Shown here in pieces: positions 1 to 5,300 of a DNA stretch of 5,980 nt (the stretch's first letter is position 1; each line of letters opens with the position of its first letter). Under the pieces are notes generated by a model. It was not told the origin of the DNA, made no database searches, and saw only the letters and a list, made by a program, of their open reading frames with translations. The position numbers were made by a program, and so were the translations under genes. The DNA comes from CAZWDO01 sp964632485 [NCBI: uncultured bacterium] (GTDB lineage: Bacteria > JAGOEH01): positions 1-5,980 of the forward strand of contig CAZWDO010000047.1 of NCBI GenBank assembly GCA_964632485.1. Reading direction: 5' to 3'.

Positions 1-176
1 AATTACAATATTTTAAAAATCAAGTCTTTTTTTACCGCTTGACTGAAATAGCCATCAAAATGGAGGCTGCATCATCATTTCCTATATTACCGGGAGTTTC
101 GTCACAAAGAGTTGAAGATATCAGTTAACTCATTAAACGCCAATGAAAAATTTAGTTTAACACTGGTGGGGGCAAA
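1..176. other. AT-rich left edge, no supported gene
   Basis: No recognisable gene. On the plus strand a frame is open from the window edge (position 3) to a TAA at 126-128, about 41 codons. It could be the end of a gene that begins outside the window, since its second half reads like ordinary protein (for example EAASSFPILPGVSSQRVEDIS, ending at the stop). The first half is low-complexity AT-rich sequence and nothing was recognised, so chance is equally likely. No RNA gene or repeat was seen. Confidence 0.3.
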
Positions 177-308
177 TCAACTGGTATTGAACTGGCGTAA
201 ATGCAACTCCTCAATAAAACGTGTGTGAATTTTACCGGGTTCGGTAATCATGGTTCGGGTAGATTCCGTCGAATAAACAATCACCGCTTCTTCTAAGCAA
301 CACTGCAT
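177..308 (-). CDS. Small open frame, 43 aa, unrecognised
   Basis: A 43-codon frame from ATG at 306-308 to TGA at 177-179. The predicted peptide begins MQCCLEEAVIVYSTESTR and has a balanced, soluble, protein-like composition with no signal peptide or membrane segment. It lies in the same reading frame as the C-terminal part of the IS630 remnant, separated from it only by the TAG at 315-317 and two codons. It may therefore be more of the same decayed element, or a remnant of the gene the element entered, rather than an independent gene. No Shine-Dalgarno is evident before the ATG. I do not recognise the family. Confidence 0.2.
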   Translation of the reverse strand: MQCCLEEAVIVYSTESTRTMITEPGKIHTRFIEELHLRQFNTS

Positions 309-314
309 AAATAT

Positions 315-574
315 CTATATTAAATTTGCCCAGATCCAGATCCAGATCCCGCGATACCGACCTGCAATGGACTTACCCGGCGCCCTTCTCTCCAATGCCA
401 GCATATAATACGAAATCGCTTCATTAATTCCTTCAATCCATTCTTCAGTGATCGAGTTCCATGCTCTCTGGGTTTAATCCACCGCCATATTTATTCAACC
501 GGGTTGTATTCCGGGGAATATGCCGGTAAATGAATCACCTTGAGGAAAGAGAATTGCCCATGGATTCCGGATCG
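315..574 (-). pseudogene. IS630-family transposase C-terminal remnant
   Basis: This is the decayed end of an IS630-type (Tc1/mariner superfamily) DDE transposase. On the minus strand the frame with codons at 491-493 reads VIHLPAYSPEYNPVE, a TAA stop, then IWRWIK. That is the hallmark LPAYSPELNPVE(Y)IW block carrying the third catalytic acid, here the Glu codon at 494-496. The TAA at 491-493 sits where an aromatic codon is usual. Downstream the frame must shift, between about 461 and 476, to continue as AWNSITEEWIEGINEAISYY and on to a TAG at 315-317. Upstream of about 574 the catalytic Asp regions are not recognisable and the DNG..H motif is reduced at best to IHG. A stop, a frameshift and a missing N-terminal two-thirds mean it is inactive. 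Terminal inverted repeats and the TA target duplication typical of the family were not found. Confidence 0.75.
332..349. repeat. AGATCC x3 tandem hexamer
   Basis: Three perfect consecutive copies of AGATCC. They lie inside the IS630 remnant and are read on the minus strand as alternating Ile-Trp (IWIWIW) just before the stop. Ile-Trp repetition is not a feature of this transposase family, so the array probably arose by slippage after the gene lost function. Confidence 0.7.
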
Positions 575-839
575 GGGTCCGAAATGTCGGCAAAGATAGC
601 GCGGAATGACAATGCATGAGCCCAGGAAAACCTAATAGTCCGGACAAATAATTTTAACTGCCAGGCAATCCGCGTGTTCAATGTATATTACCATAAAACC
701 GACAGGAAGAACACATGAAAAAAACAGGACTAATCATGCGAATGCTCGCAACTGGCATTCATGCCTAATGACAAACTGACGCAAGCGCCTAAAGGGAAAA
801 GGAAGAAACTCGAAAGCAACCAATCTGATCAATTTATTC
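575..839. other. Gene-poor spacer between IS remnant and promoter
   Basis: No supported gene. The expected upstream part of the IS630 transposase is not recognisable on the minus strand. On the plus strand a 17-codon frame starts at 715 (MKKTGLIMRMLATGIHA, then TAA) behind a purine-rich GGAAGA, but it is too short and featureless to call. No hairpin with a T-tract, tRNA or tandem repeat was seen. Confidence 0.4.
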
Positions 840-870
840 TTGACTTTACACTTATATTATATTAAGTTAG
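840..870 (+). promoter_or_regulatory. Candidate promoter for the 923-2181 unit
   Basis: TTGACT at 840-845 (five of six bases of a sigma-70 -35 box) is followed by a very AT-rich stretch. A good TATAAT at the usual 17-base spacing is lacking; TATATT occurs, but too close. Read instead with the Bacteroidetes-type consensus (TTTG, about 20 bases, TAnnTTTG), TTG at 840-842 and TAAGTTAG at 863-870 fit with one mismatch in the latter. It lies about 50 bases before the start at 923, a sensible leader. Predicted by eye only. Confidence 0.35.
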
Positions 871-907
871 TGTTGGTTTTATTTTCCGTTTTCTAATGAA
901 TCAACAC

Positions 908-914
908 AAGGGAG
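908..914 (+). promoter_or_regulatory. Shine-Dalgarno AAGGGAG for the 923 start
   Basis: AAGGGAG lies 8 bases before the ATG at 923-925. This favours 923 over the in-frame ATG at 896-898, which has no such site. It is one of the main reasons to think the interrupted frame that follows was once a translated gene. Confidence 0.55.
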
Positions 915-922
915 CGCTCGGG

Positions 923-1147
923 ATGATTCCAATCATTTCTAATCCGACTTATAATTCTATTCCATTTATTGGCAATAGTTGGTCAAATACAGATGGTGGG
1001 CGCTCAGGAACGGCATATAGCAATGGTACATGATATATTGCAAATGATTTTTTGGATTCTAACAATCAATGCGTGATTCAACTTAGCGGATTTCTTATAT
1101 CTCCTTGCGGGATATATTCAACCAATCCAGAAAGCAGCGCTAAATGA
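923..1147 (+). pseudogene. Small gene with one in-frame TGA, overlapping the glycosyltransferase start
   Basis: From ATG at 923 a single frame runs 74 codons to a TGA at 1145-1147, broken only by TGA at 1031-1033 (codon 37). Both sides look like the same kind of polar, Asn/Ser/Gly-rich protein: SNTDGGRSGTAYSNGT before the stop and YIANDFLDSNNQCVIQLSGF after it. A single change of TGA to TGG would give a continuous GTWYIAND. A good Shine-Dalgarno precedes the start, and the final TGA shares bases with the next ATG (ATGA at 1144-1147), the usual sign of translational coupling. There is no signal peptide or membrane segment, and I do not recognise the family. Most likely it is a recently inactivated small gene. 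Alternatives are a functional 36-residue peptide (923-1033), or readthrough of the TGA. The beta-barrel gene here ends in TGA beside a hairpin, which argues against a genome-wide reassignment of TGA. Confidence 0.45.
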
Positions 1148-2181
1148 GCCGAACGATTAAAATTCTCTTACTCGCGGATGCAAACGCAGAAAGCATCCAG
1201 GCACAGGACCGCGATGCGGCATCTTGGGCGAAATACCTCAATCCCACGAAGTATGATATCACCTTTTTTCTTACCGGATCGCCCCGGGAAGACCTCGATT
1301 CACGGCACAACATCCATTTTCTTGGATTATCGTCAAACCATTTCATTTTGCGTTTTCTTAAACAGATATTCATTCTTCTTTTTTCAAGACGATACAATTA
1401 TATCATTGCCGGTAAAATCGATGAAATCTCCATGAGTTATCTGCTCCTACGCCGGATGTTTCGCGACCCGAAGCGACTGATATTCTGCATTGTCAACCGT
1501 TTTCCCTACCCCGGCAGCCGCGTATCCCGGATGATCATGAACCAAAGCGATCTGCCCATCGCCATCAGCCGCCAGATTCAAGCGGACGTTCGGCAATATT
1601 GCGGCCGGGAAATTCCTCTCATCCATTTATCTTATGATACGTCGATGTTCAAAAATATTGAGCGATTGTTATCTGGTAAAATACGCGTCGTCAACGTTGG
1701 CTCCATGTTGGTTCACAAACATCCGTTTCTGTTCGCCAATCTTGCCCGGGAATTTCCCGCAGCGGATTTTTATTGGATCGGCCATCGCGGCTATTATGAA
1801 CAGATTCTCCGGAAAAAACAAAAAGAGCATATCGAGAATCTTCATTTGCCGGGAGTGATGAAACAATCCGACCTGGCCGAGTTCCTTCCGACCTGCCATA
1901 TATTTGTATCGACCTCCGTCCATGAGGGGTTTCCAAATGTCATTGTGGAAGCCATGGCTTGCGGATTGCCGGTTATAGCCTTTGATTATTACGACCCGGA
2001 GATGATCGTCGATGGGCAAACCGGTTTTGCGGTTACTTCGGAATTTGAGATGATGGAAAAACTGAAACAACTGATCGAGGATGAAAAGTTGCGCTCTCGA
2101 CTCGCACGCAACGCGCGCAATCGAGCGCTACAGTATGACGGCAATGTCAATATTCACGAATTGGAATCAATATTAAGTTAA
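1144..2181 (+). CDS. GT4-type glycosyltransferase (GT-B fold)
   Basis: A 345-residue cytosolic glycosyltransferase of the Glycos_transf_1/GT4 type. Such enzymes move a sugar from a nucleotide-sugar donor to a glycan or lipid acceptor with retention of configuration. The C-terminal donor domain opens at about residue 179 with the strand KIRVVNVGSM, followed by K192 where the family has its phosphate-binding Lys. The EX7E motif is E261-GFPNVIV-E269, then EAMACGLPVIA and a DGQTGF segment. The N-terminal acceptor domain begins KILLLADANAES and lacks the Gly-Gly-x-E loop of many GT4 enzymes. The length is slightly short for the family but the ends are complete. The start at 1144 is supported by the immediate beta-strand. 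Its Shine-Dalgarno is poor, so translation may depend on coupling to the upstream frame through the ATGA overlap. Surface polysaccharide, O-antigen or glycolipid synthesis is likely by family. The exact sugar and acceptor cannot be read, and no partner genes lie beside it. Confidence 0.9.
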   Translation: MSRTIKILLLADANAESIQAQDRDAASWAKYLNPTKYDITFFLTGSPREDLDSRHNIHFLGLSSNHFILRFLKQIFILLFSRRYNYIIAGKIDEISMSYLLLRRMFRDPKRLIFCIVNRFPYPGSRVSRMIMNQSDLPIAISRQIQADVRQYCGREIPLIHLSYDTSMFKNIERLLSGKIRVVNVGSMLVHKHPFLFANLAREFPAADFYWIGHRGYYEQILRKKQKEHIENLHLPGVMKQSDLAEFLPTCHIFVSTSVHEGFPNVIVEAMACGLPVIAFDYYDPEMIVDGQTGFAVTSEFEMMEKLKQLIEDEKLRSRLARNARNRALQYDGNVNIHELESILS

Positions 2182-2188
2182 AGTCGAT

Positions 2189-2344
2189 ATGCCATTCTCG
2201 ATTCATTATCCACTGCAGCGCATAATATTAGAGGGTATATTCAATATTGAAGCCTCACTGCTGCCCAAGATAAACTTTAGATTTTCACTCACTGAATCAA
2301 CCGCGGTAAAAAAGATATGGCCGCGAGACGACCGGGAACTGTGA
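2189..2344 (+). CDS. Small open frame after the glycosyltransferase, 51 aa
   Basis: ATG at 2189 lies 7 bases after the glycosyltransferase stop, and the frame runs 51 codons to TGA at 2342-2344. The peptide begins MPFSIHYPLQRIILEGIFNI and has an ordinary mix of hydrophobic and charged residues with no clear signal or membrane segment. The tight spacing suggests it could be the next gene of the unit or the surviving start of one, cut off where the GC-rich block begins. The Shine-Dalgarno is weak and I do not recognise the sequence. Confidence 0.25.
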   Translation: MPFSIHYPLQRIILEGIFNIEASLLPKINFRFSLTESTAVKKIWPRDDREL

Positions 2345-2526
2345 ATTGTAATCTATGTAGAGGCACGGGGAGAATTCGCGGAGAGAGGGTTCGAGTCAGG
2401 TTTCCACCCAGGCGTGGCCGACGAGCACGGGAGCCAGCCGGCCTTCGGACTTGGGCGAACCGCGGAAACCGGGCGGATCAATCGCCTGACGCTCCCCTTT
2501 CCGGCGAAAGGGGAGACTTGTCTTGA
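2345..2526. other. GC-rich foldable spacer
   Basis: A block sharply richer in G+C than the genes on either side. Open frames exist in several phases (up to about 70 codons) but none has protein-like features or a ribosome site. The arms GGTTTCC (2399-2405) and GGAAACC (2464-2470) are exact inverse complements 58 bases apart. Nested inside are CCCA/TGGG and several short GC palindromes such as CCGCGG. It could be a structured RNA, a dispersed intergenic repeat, or both. A tRNA-like GGTTCGAGTC at 2389-2398 does not form a T-arm. Confidence 0.45.
2492..2515. other. Perfect 9-bp hairpin
   Basis: CTCCCCTTT (2492-2500) and AAAGGGGAG (2507-2515) are exact inverse complements around a 6-base loop. 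No proper T-tract follows on either strand, so it is not a classical intrinsic terminator. It sits between the convergent glycosyltransferase and beta-barrel genes, 30 bases past the latter's stop, where it could protect RNA ends or be the edge of the GC-rich repeat. Confidence 0.6.
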
Positions 2527-2546
2527 CGAAAACCCGAAATCGGGTT
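2527..2546 (-). terminator. Probable terminator of the beta-barrel gene
   Basis: On the minus strand, starting at the last base of the stop codon, the sequence reads AACCCGA-TT-TCGGGTT and then TTC. This is a 7-bp inverted repeat (effectively 5 bp with a 4-base loop) running into a short T run. The position immediately after the beta-barrel coding region suits an intrinsic terminator. The T-tract is short, so efficiency may be low or may rely on the second hairpin at 2492-2515. Confidence 0.45.
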
Positions 2547-3190
2547 CAGCGGCGATAATAACCGAACATCACCTCAAAGCTGTTGTTGTAGATCTCGTCG
2601 TTCGCTTTCGCATTCACCTTTTTCAGGCCGCGAACATAGCGAAAATCGACTGACAGGGTGTTCCTGTCATCCAGCATAAACCCGATGCGCCCGCCGAACG
2701 TCAGACCATAATCCGTTTTCTCCAGCTCGAATTCATCCTTGAAATTTGGTTCATCCTTATGAGAGTATTCATAGTCATCAGTAAAACGATAGTTAAACGT
2801 CGGCCCTATGAATACCTTTGGAAAAAGCGTTTTCCATTGCGGAAGAACATAATTAAATAATATTGGTATCTCCAAATAATCCGCGCTAATGGTTCTGGTA
2901 ACCATTAGTGCGTTCCCGGGGGTGGCATTTACATTCAGAAATTCCTCAAATATCGCCCCTTTGAAACAATAAATGAAATCGATTTCCATACCATAATTCC
3001 GGTAAAATTTCCTATTATAAAAACCACCAATTTCATATTTTGAAATACCATTGAGATATTTACTTGACTCGACACCTTTTCCCGTATAATTTGAAGCGGT
3101 CAATCCAACAAATCCACCTATCTCAGCATACAGAACAGAATAGGATAAAATCATCATCAATGCCCACTCGGCAATAAAAAGCTTGCTCAT
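2546..3190 (-). CDS. Porin-like outer-membrane beta-barrel protein
   Basis: A 214-residue exported protein resembling the outer-membrane beta-barrel domain family (OMP_b-brl type). A signal peptide covers residues 1-22, with probable cleavage after VLYA, although Glu8 in its hydrophobic part is unusual. The mature chain alternates short amphipathic strands and polar loops: EIGGFVGLTAS, YEIGGFYNRKFY, YGMEIDFIYCF, then the family signature SADYLEIPILFNYVLP, PKVFIGPTFNYRF, DYGLTFGGRIGFML, TLSVDFRYVRGL and SFEVMFGYYRR. About eight strands fit its size. The protein ends in Arg-Arg rather than the C-terminal Phe usual for BAM-inserted barrels. AAGGT lies 8 bases before the ATG. It is the second gene after the lipoprotein, 35 bases apart on the same strand, so the two are probably co-transcribed and function together in the envelope. 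Function beyond barrel or adhesion/structural protein is unknown. Confidence 0.8.
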   Translation of the reverse strand: MSKLFIAEWALMMILSYSVLYAEIGGFVGLTASNYTGKGVESSKYLNGISKYEIGGFYNRKFYRNYGMEIDFIYCFKGAIFEEFLNVNATPGNALMVTRTISADYLEIPILFNYVLPQWKTLFPKVFIGPTFNYRFTDDYEYSHKDEPNFKDEFELEKTDYGLTFGGRIGFMLDDRNTLSVDFRYVRGLKKVNAKANDEIYNNSFEVMFGYYRR

Positions 3191-3198
3191 TTCATTTT

Positions 3199-3203
3199 AC
3201 CTT
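3199..3203 (-). promoter_or_regulatory. Shine-Dalgarno AAGGT for the beta-barrel gene
   Basis: On the minus strand AAGGT lies 8 bases before the ATG at 3188-3190. An overlapping ATG four bases earlier runs straight into a stop, so the assigned start is the only workable one. Confidence 0.55.
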
Positions 3204-3225
3204 GTTAAAGATGTTGACATGTGAC

Positions 3226-4395
3226 TTAATTGTTCACTTGTGAAAAATAACGCACTTGCATATCCCAGCCGGTTTTTTCCGATTTGATGTCATAATATCC
3301 ATCCCATTGGCCCACATTCGAAAAGGTTTTTAGACCCCCGAAAACCCATTCATCCCAACTTACTACCGTATCGTCGCCATCCGGCCAATCATCATCTTCC
3401 CATATTTTCGCGCGAACTTCACTATTCATGATATTAGAATCCCAATAATTTGTTTCATAATGCCAGACATTCCACCAGCCATCATCCTCCTCAACTGCCC
3501 AATCCGCATCCGGTATCCTGTGATTCTGTTCAATGTTATTGATTTTTACTTTTATATAGATTTCTGCCTGACCTTTTCCAGCAGGTTCGTGATCATCTCT
3601 TAACCAGAAATAATCAACAATTAAATCCCATGAATAATGCTCCTTAGATTTATAAAGCATGGATTCTTGATAATTATTGTTATCTATCATCAGCATCGAC
3701 CCGCTTTCGGTAAAATGCAATGAACGTAAATTGCCATCTTTATCGGTTCGTTCATTGATTCCGAGTACAACTATCGGAATATCCGTAGTTAAGTCAACAT
3801 CAAGAATATGGCAAACGCCTTCACTGTCAAATGCTCTGAGTTCTTTCACCTCACTATCATTGATTCCACATGGCCAAAAAGTCACCCAAGGCAATTGATG
3901 CTCGGTATTCCATTGTTCACAATGGACCGGGACGGCAATATTTAGTTTTGGAATCATTTTTGTCGCTTGAGCAAGTTTTTCACGGCATACATTTTTCTTC
4001 GTTTGATTTCCTTTCCCATATTGATAAGTAAGATAACCTTCAGCAAGTATATCGAGTAAAGTTTTCTCTCTTTTGAAAATCTTATTTTTGATGTTAGAAT
4101 AAAGCATTTCATAATCGCCATCAAATTTTTTCAGCGCTTCTTGTTTGATTTCACATCGAAGTTCCTGATCCTTCAGAGCGATTGCAAGAGCGACAGACAG
4201 ATTTTCTAAAGCCTGATTTGCTTTCTCGATATCAAATCGAGTATCGTTATCAATAATTTGTTCGAATTCATTTTGATTGTAATTACTTTTCTGCATAGAC
4301 TTATTTTGTGATAGATCATTTTCTTTTGAACAATTAATCAACAAGAAAGTTATCATGATTATAAAAAGTCCATATATGCATCTGTGTCGATTCAT
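3226..4395 (-). CDS. Exported lipoprotein with Trp/Asp-rich C-terminal domain, unknown function
   Basis: A 389-residue predicted lipoprotein. Residues 1-21 form a signal with basic start (NRHR), hydrophobic core (LFIIMITFLLI) and a lipobox LLIN-C22. Asn before the Cys is less common than Gly/Ala/Ser, and Ser23 would predict outer-membrane sorting under the E. coli rule. Residues 23-70 are polar (linker), 70-150 look mostly helical and charged, and from about 165 a beta-rich part begins (LPWVTFWPCGIND, then DIPIVVLGINERTDKDG). Residues 256-389 hold 13 Trp and acidic clusters, notably WEDDDWPDGDD (332-342) and WLRDDHEPAGKGQAEIYIKV, which look like metal (calcium)-binding loops of a beta-sandwich. 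The VVLGINERTD segment and the acidic C-terminal domain faintly recall the DUF3103 family, from memory only. Start: ATG behind AAAGGAT. It leads the beta-barrel gene in a two-gene unit. I cannot assign a function; a surface binding protein or protease-like exoprotein is possible. Confidence 0.75.
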   Translation of the reverse strand: MNRHRCIYGLFIIMITFLLINCSKENDLSQNKSMQKSNYNQNEFEQIIDNDTRFDIEKANQALENLSVALAIALKDQELRCEIKQEALKKFDGDYEMLYSNIKNKIFKREKTLLDILAEGYLTYQYGKGNQTKKNVCREKLAQATKMIPKLNIAVPVHCEQWNTEHQLPWVTFWPCGINDSEVKELRAFDSEGVCHILDVDLTTDIPIVVLGINERTDKDGNLRSLHFTESGSMLMIDNNNYQESMLYKSKEHYSWDLIVDYFWLRDDHEPAGKGQAEIYIKVKINNIEQNHRIPDADWAVEEDDGWWNVWHYETNYWDSNIMNSEVRAKIWEDDDWPDGDDTVVSWDEWVFGGLKTFSNVGQWDGYYDIKSEKTGWDMQVRYFSQVNN

Positions 4396-4403
4396 TAGGC
4401 TAC

Positions 4404-4410
4404 ATCCTTT
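4404..4410 (-). promoter_or_regulatory. Shine-Dalgarno for the lipoprotein gene
   Basis: On the minus strand AAAGGAT lies 8 bases before the ATG at 4393-4395, which fixes this start. Upstream, 4411-4450 is very AT-rich with short palindromes (TTAATTAA; TTTTAA..TTAAAA) and should contain the promoter, but I could not choose convincing -35/-10 boxes. Confidence 0.6.
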
Positions 4411-4706
4411 TAATTAAGTGTTTTAAAATAGAGTTTTTCCTTGTTAAATTACAGGGCAGTTTAAAAGATTTAATGATAGCGGCAGAACTCGGCATACATG
4501 AAATTGGCGCGACGGTGTTCGAACAAATATGCGAGCGGACGCAGAGCTATGGACCGCGCCCGCGCCACCAGCGGATGAGTGAGACATTTCAGGTAATAAC
4601 GGCAGATAATTGAGATGCAACCGAGCGGAGAATGATGCCCCTCCTCGCGGTATATGAGACTCCCTGACGCGTAATCCGGGCTTCCAATGCTGCAACCCGC
4701 CCAAAA

Positions 4707-4747
4707 CCGGAATTGACTGAACCTGACCGGAATTGACCGGAATTGAC
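4707..4747. repeat. Three copies of CCGGAATTGAC
   Basis: CCGGAATTGAC occurs at 4707-4717, 4727-4737 and 4737-4747, so the starts are spaced 20 and 10 bases, a whole number of DNA helical turns. A related TTGAACCTG at 4757-4765 echoes CTGAACCTG at 4717-4725 inside the array. Spacing on one helical face is what a protein-binding iteron or operator array would show, but the array is short and no cognate binding protein or origin gene is in view. It may equally be a small slippage repeat. Confidence 0.6.
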
Positions 4748-4838
4748 TGCACGTGATTGAACCTGTAATTACTTAGATTGCTATATTTAAAATCCAAGTT
4801 TGACCAACATCGGGATAGCATTCTACCTGATGATGTCG

Positions 4839-4919
4839 CTATTCGAACAGTATCACGACAATCTCCATCCATGCGTTCGGAATCCTTTCGTTGCGTTTCA
4901 ATTCCATTACCTTTTTCAT
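4839..4919 (-). CDS. Mini-ORF, 26 aa, with perfect Shine-Dalgarno
   Basis: On the minus strand ATG at 4917-4919 is preceded by AAGGAG (4927-4932) with a 7-base gap, an ideal ribosome site. The frame encodes 26 residues beginning MKKVMELKRNERIPNAWMEI and ending with a hydrophobic VVILFE, then TAG at 4839-4841. The start (MKK, basic, amphipathic) looks genuine. Beyond the TAG the same frame continues briefly in protein-like sequence (RHHQVECYPDVGQTW), so this may be the surviving 5' end of a longer gene cut by a nonsense change rather than a true small protein. The family is not recognised. Confidence 0.4.
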   Translation of the reverse strand: MKKVMELKRNERIPNAWMEIVVILFE

Positions 4920-4948
4920 ATCACGGCTCCTTGCGTTTTTGATTCAAT

Positions 4949-4978
4949 CTCCCGGTCCTTTTTCCCGGAGTTTTTTTT
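4949..4978 (+). terminator. Orphan terminator-like hairpin with T8
   Basis: CTCCCGG (4949-4955) pairs with CCCGGAG (4964-4970), six pairs with one C-C mismatch and an 8-base loop, followed directly by eight T (4971-4978). This has the form of an intrinsic terminator for plus-strand transcription. No plus-strand gene is supported upstream, so either a transcript is unannotated or the structure is a remnant. It lies just upstream of the mini-ORF on the other strand, in that frame's leader. Confidence 0.5.
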
Positions 4979-5300
4979 GCCTGCAATTCATTATAATCAA
5001 TTTATCGGAATTGATGGATGCTCATCAGCCGACTTTAAACGCGAATGCGGCGAACCGGTCAAATAGGTTCCAAGACTTGCGGTCAGCAACACGAGCGTCC
5101 CTCTTCCGGATCCCTCGCGGCGGCGGGTTCTCCAACCGCGCCCGCGCCGTTGATTCGACGCATCTGGGATCGCTCATTTTTGGAGTCATTGGCGCCAATA
5201 ATATATATGCAGTTTTCATGCCAGAATTATACCATATCTTAATCCATTATCGGCCAACGAGTTGCGTTTTACGATTCTGTCAACTTTTTAAAAATCTGTT
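4979..5300. other. Spacer with GC-rich repeat-like block
   Basis: Positions 5040-5165 form a GC-rich island in AT-rich surroundings. It is open in several frames on both strands, typical of GC-rich intergenic repeats, but without start signals or recognisable protein. It shares ACCGCGCCCGCGCC exactly (5135-5148) with 4553-4566 in the other GC-rich tract, and contains the small stem GGTT-CTCC-AACC. From 5166 to 5300 the DNA is AT-rich with no feature. A dispersed chromosomal repeat is the best guess. Confidence 0.4.

Larger units (their letters stand above)
4396..4838. other. Gene-poor tract upstream of the lipoprotein
   Basis: Holds the AT-rich promoter region of the lipoprotein (4396-4450), then a GC-richer stretch (4500-4700), then the CCGGAATTGA repeats. 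A long minus-strand frame (4444-4872) has the low-complexity, Ser/Arg/His-rich composition of a chance frame in GC-rich DNA and no ribosome site. A plus-strand frame at 4473-4613 (46 codons, begins MIAAELGIHEIGATVFEQ) looks more natural but has no Shine-Dalgarno. I support neither as a gene; decayed coding sequence is possible. Confidence 0.4.

Noticed and set aside
715-768. 17-codon frame with a GGAAGA upstream
   Set aside because: Too short, no signal peptide or conserved look, and lies in decayed DNA beside the IS remnant.
923-1147. Selenocysteine or genome-wide TGA reassignment
   Set aside because: No clear SECIS-like stem was seen right after the TGA, and the beta-barrel gene uses TGA as its stop next to a hairpin; nonsense mutation is simpler.
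1669-2070. 133-codon minus-strand frame inside the glycosyltransferase
   Set aside because: Shadow of a clear GT4 gene whose motifs are in the plus frame.
2389-2415. GGTTCGAGTC, resembling a tRNA T-loop
   Set aside because: The flanking bases do not pair to a T-stem, and no acceptor, D or anticodon arm can be drawn around it on either strand.
4444-4872. 142-codon minus-strand frame
   Set aside because: No Shine-Dalgarno, Ser/Arg/His-rich composition of a chance frame, runs through GC-rich DNA and the CCGGAATTGA repeats, and overlaps the better-supported mini-ORF in another phase.
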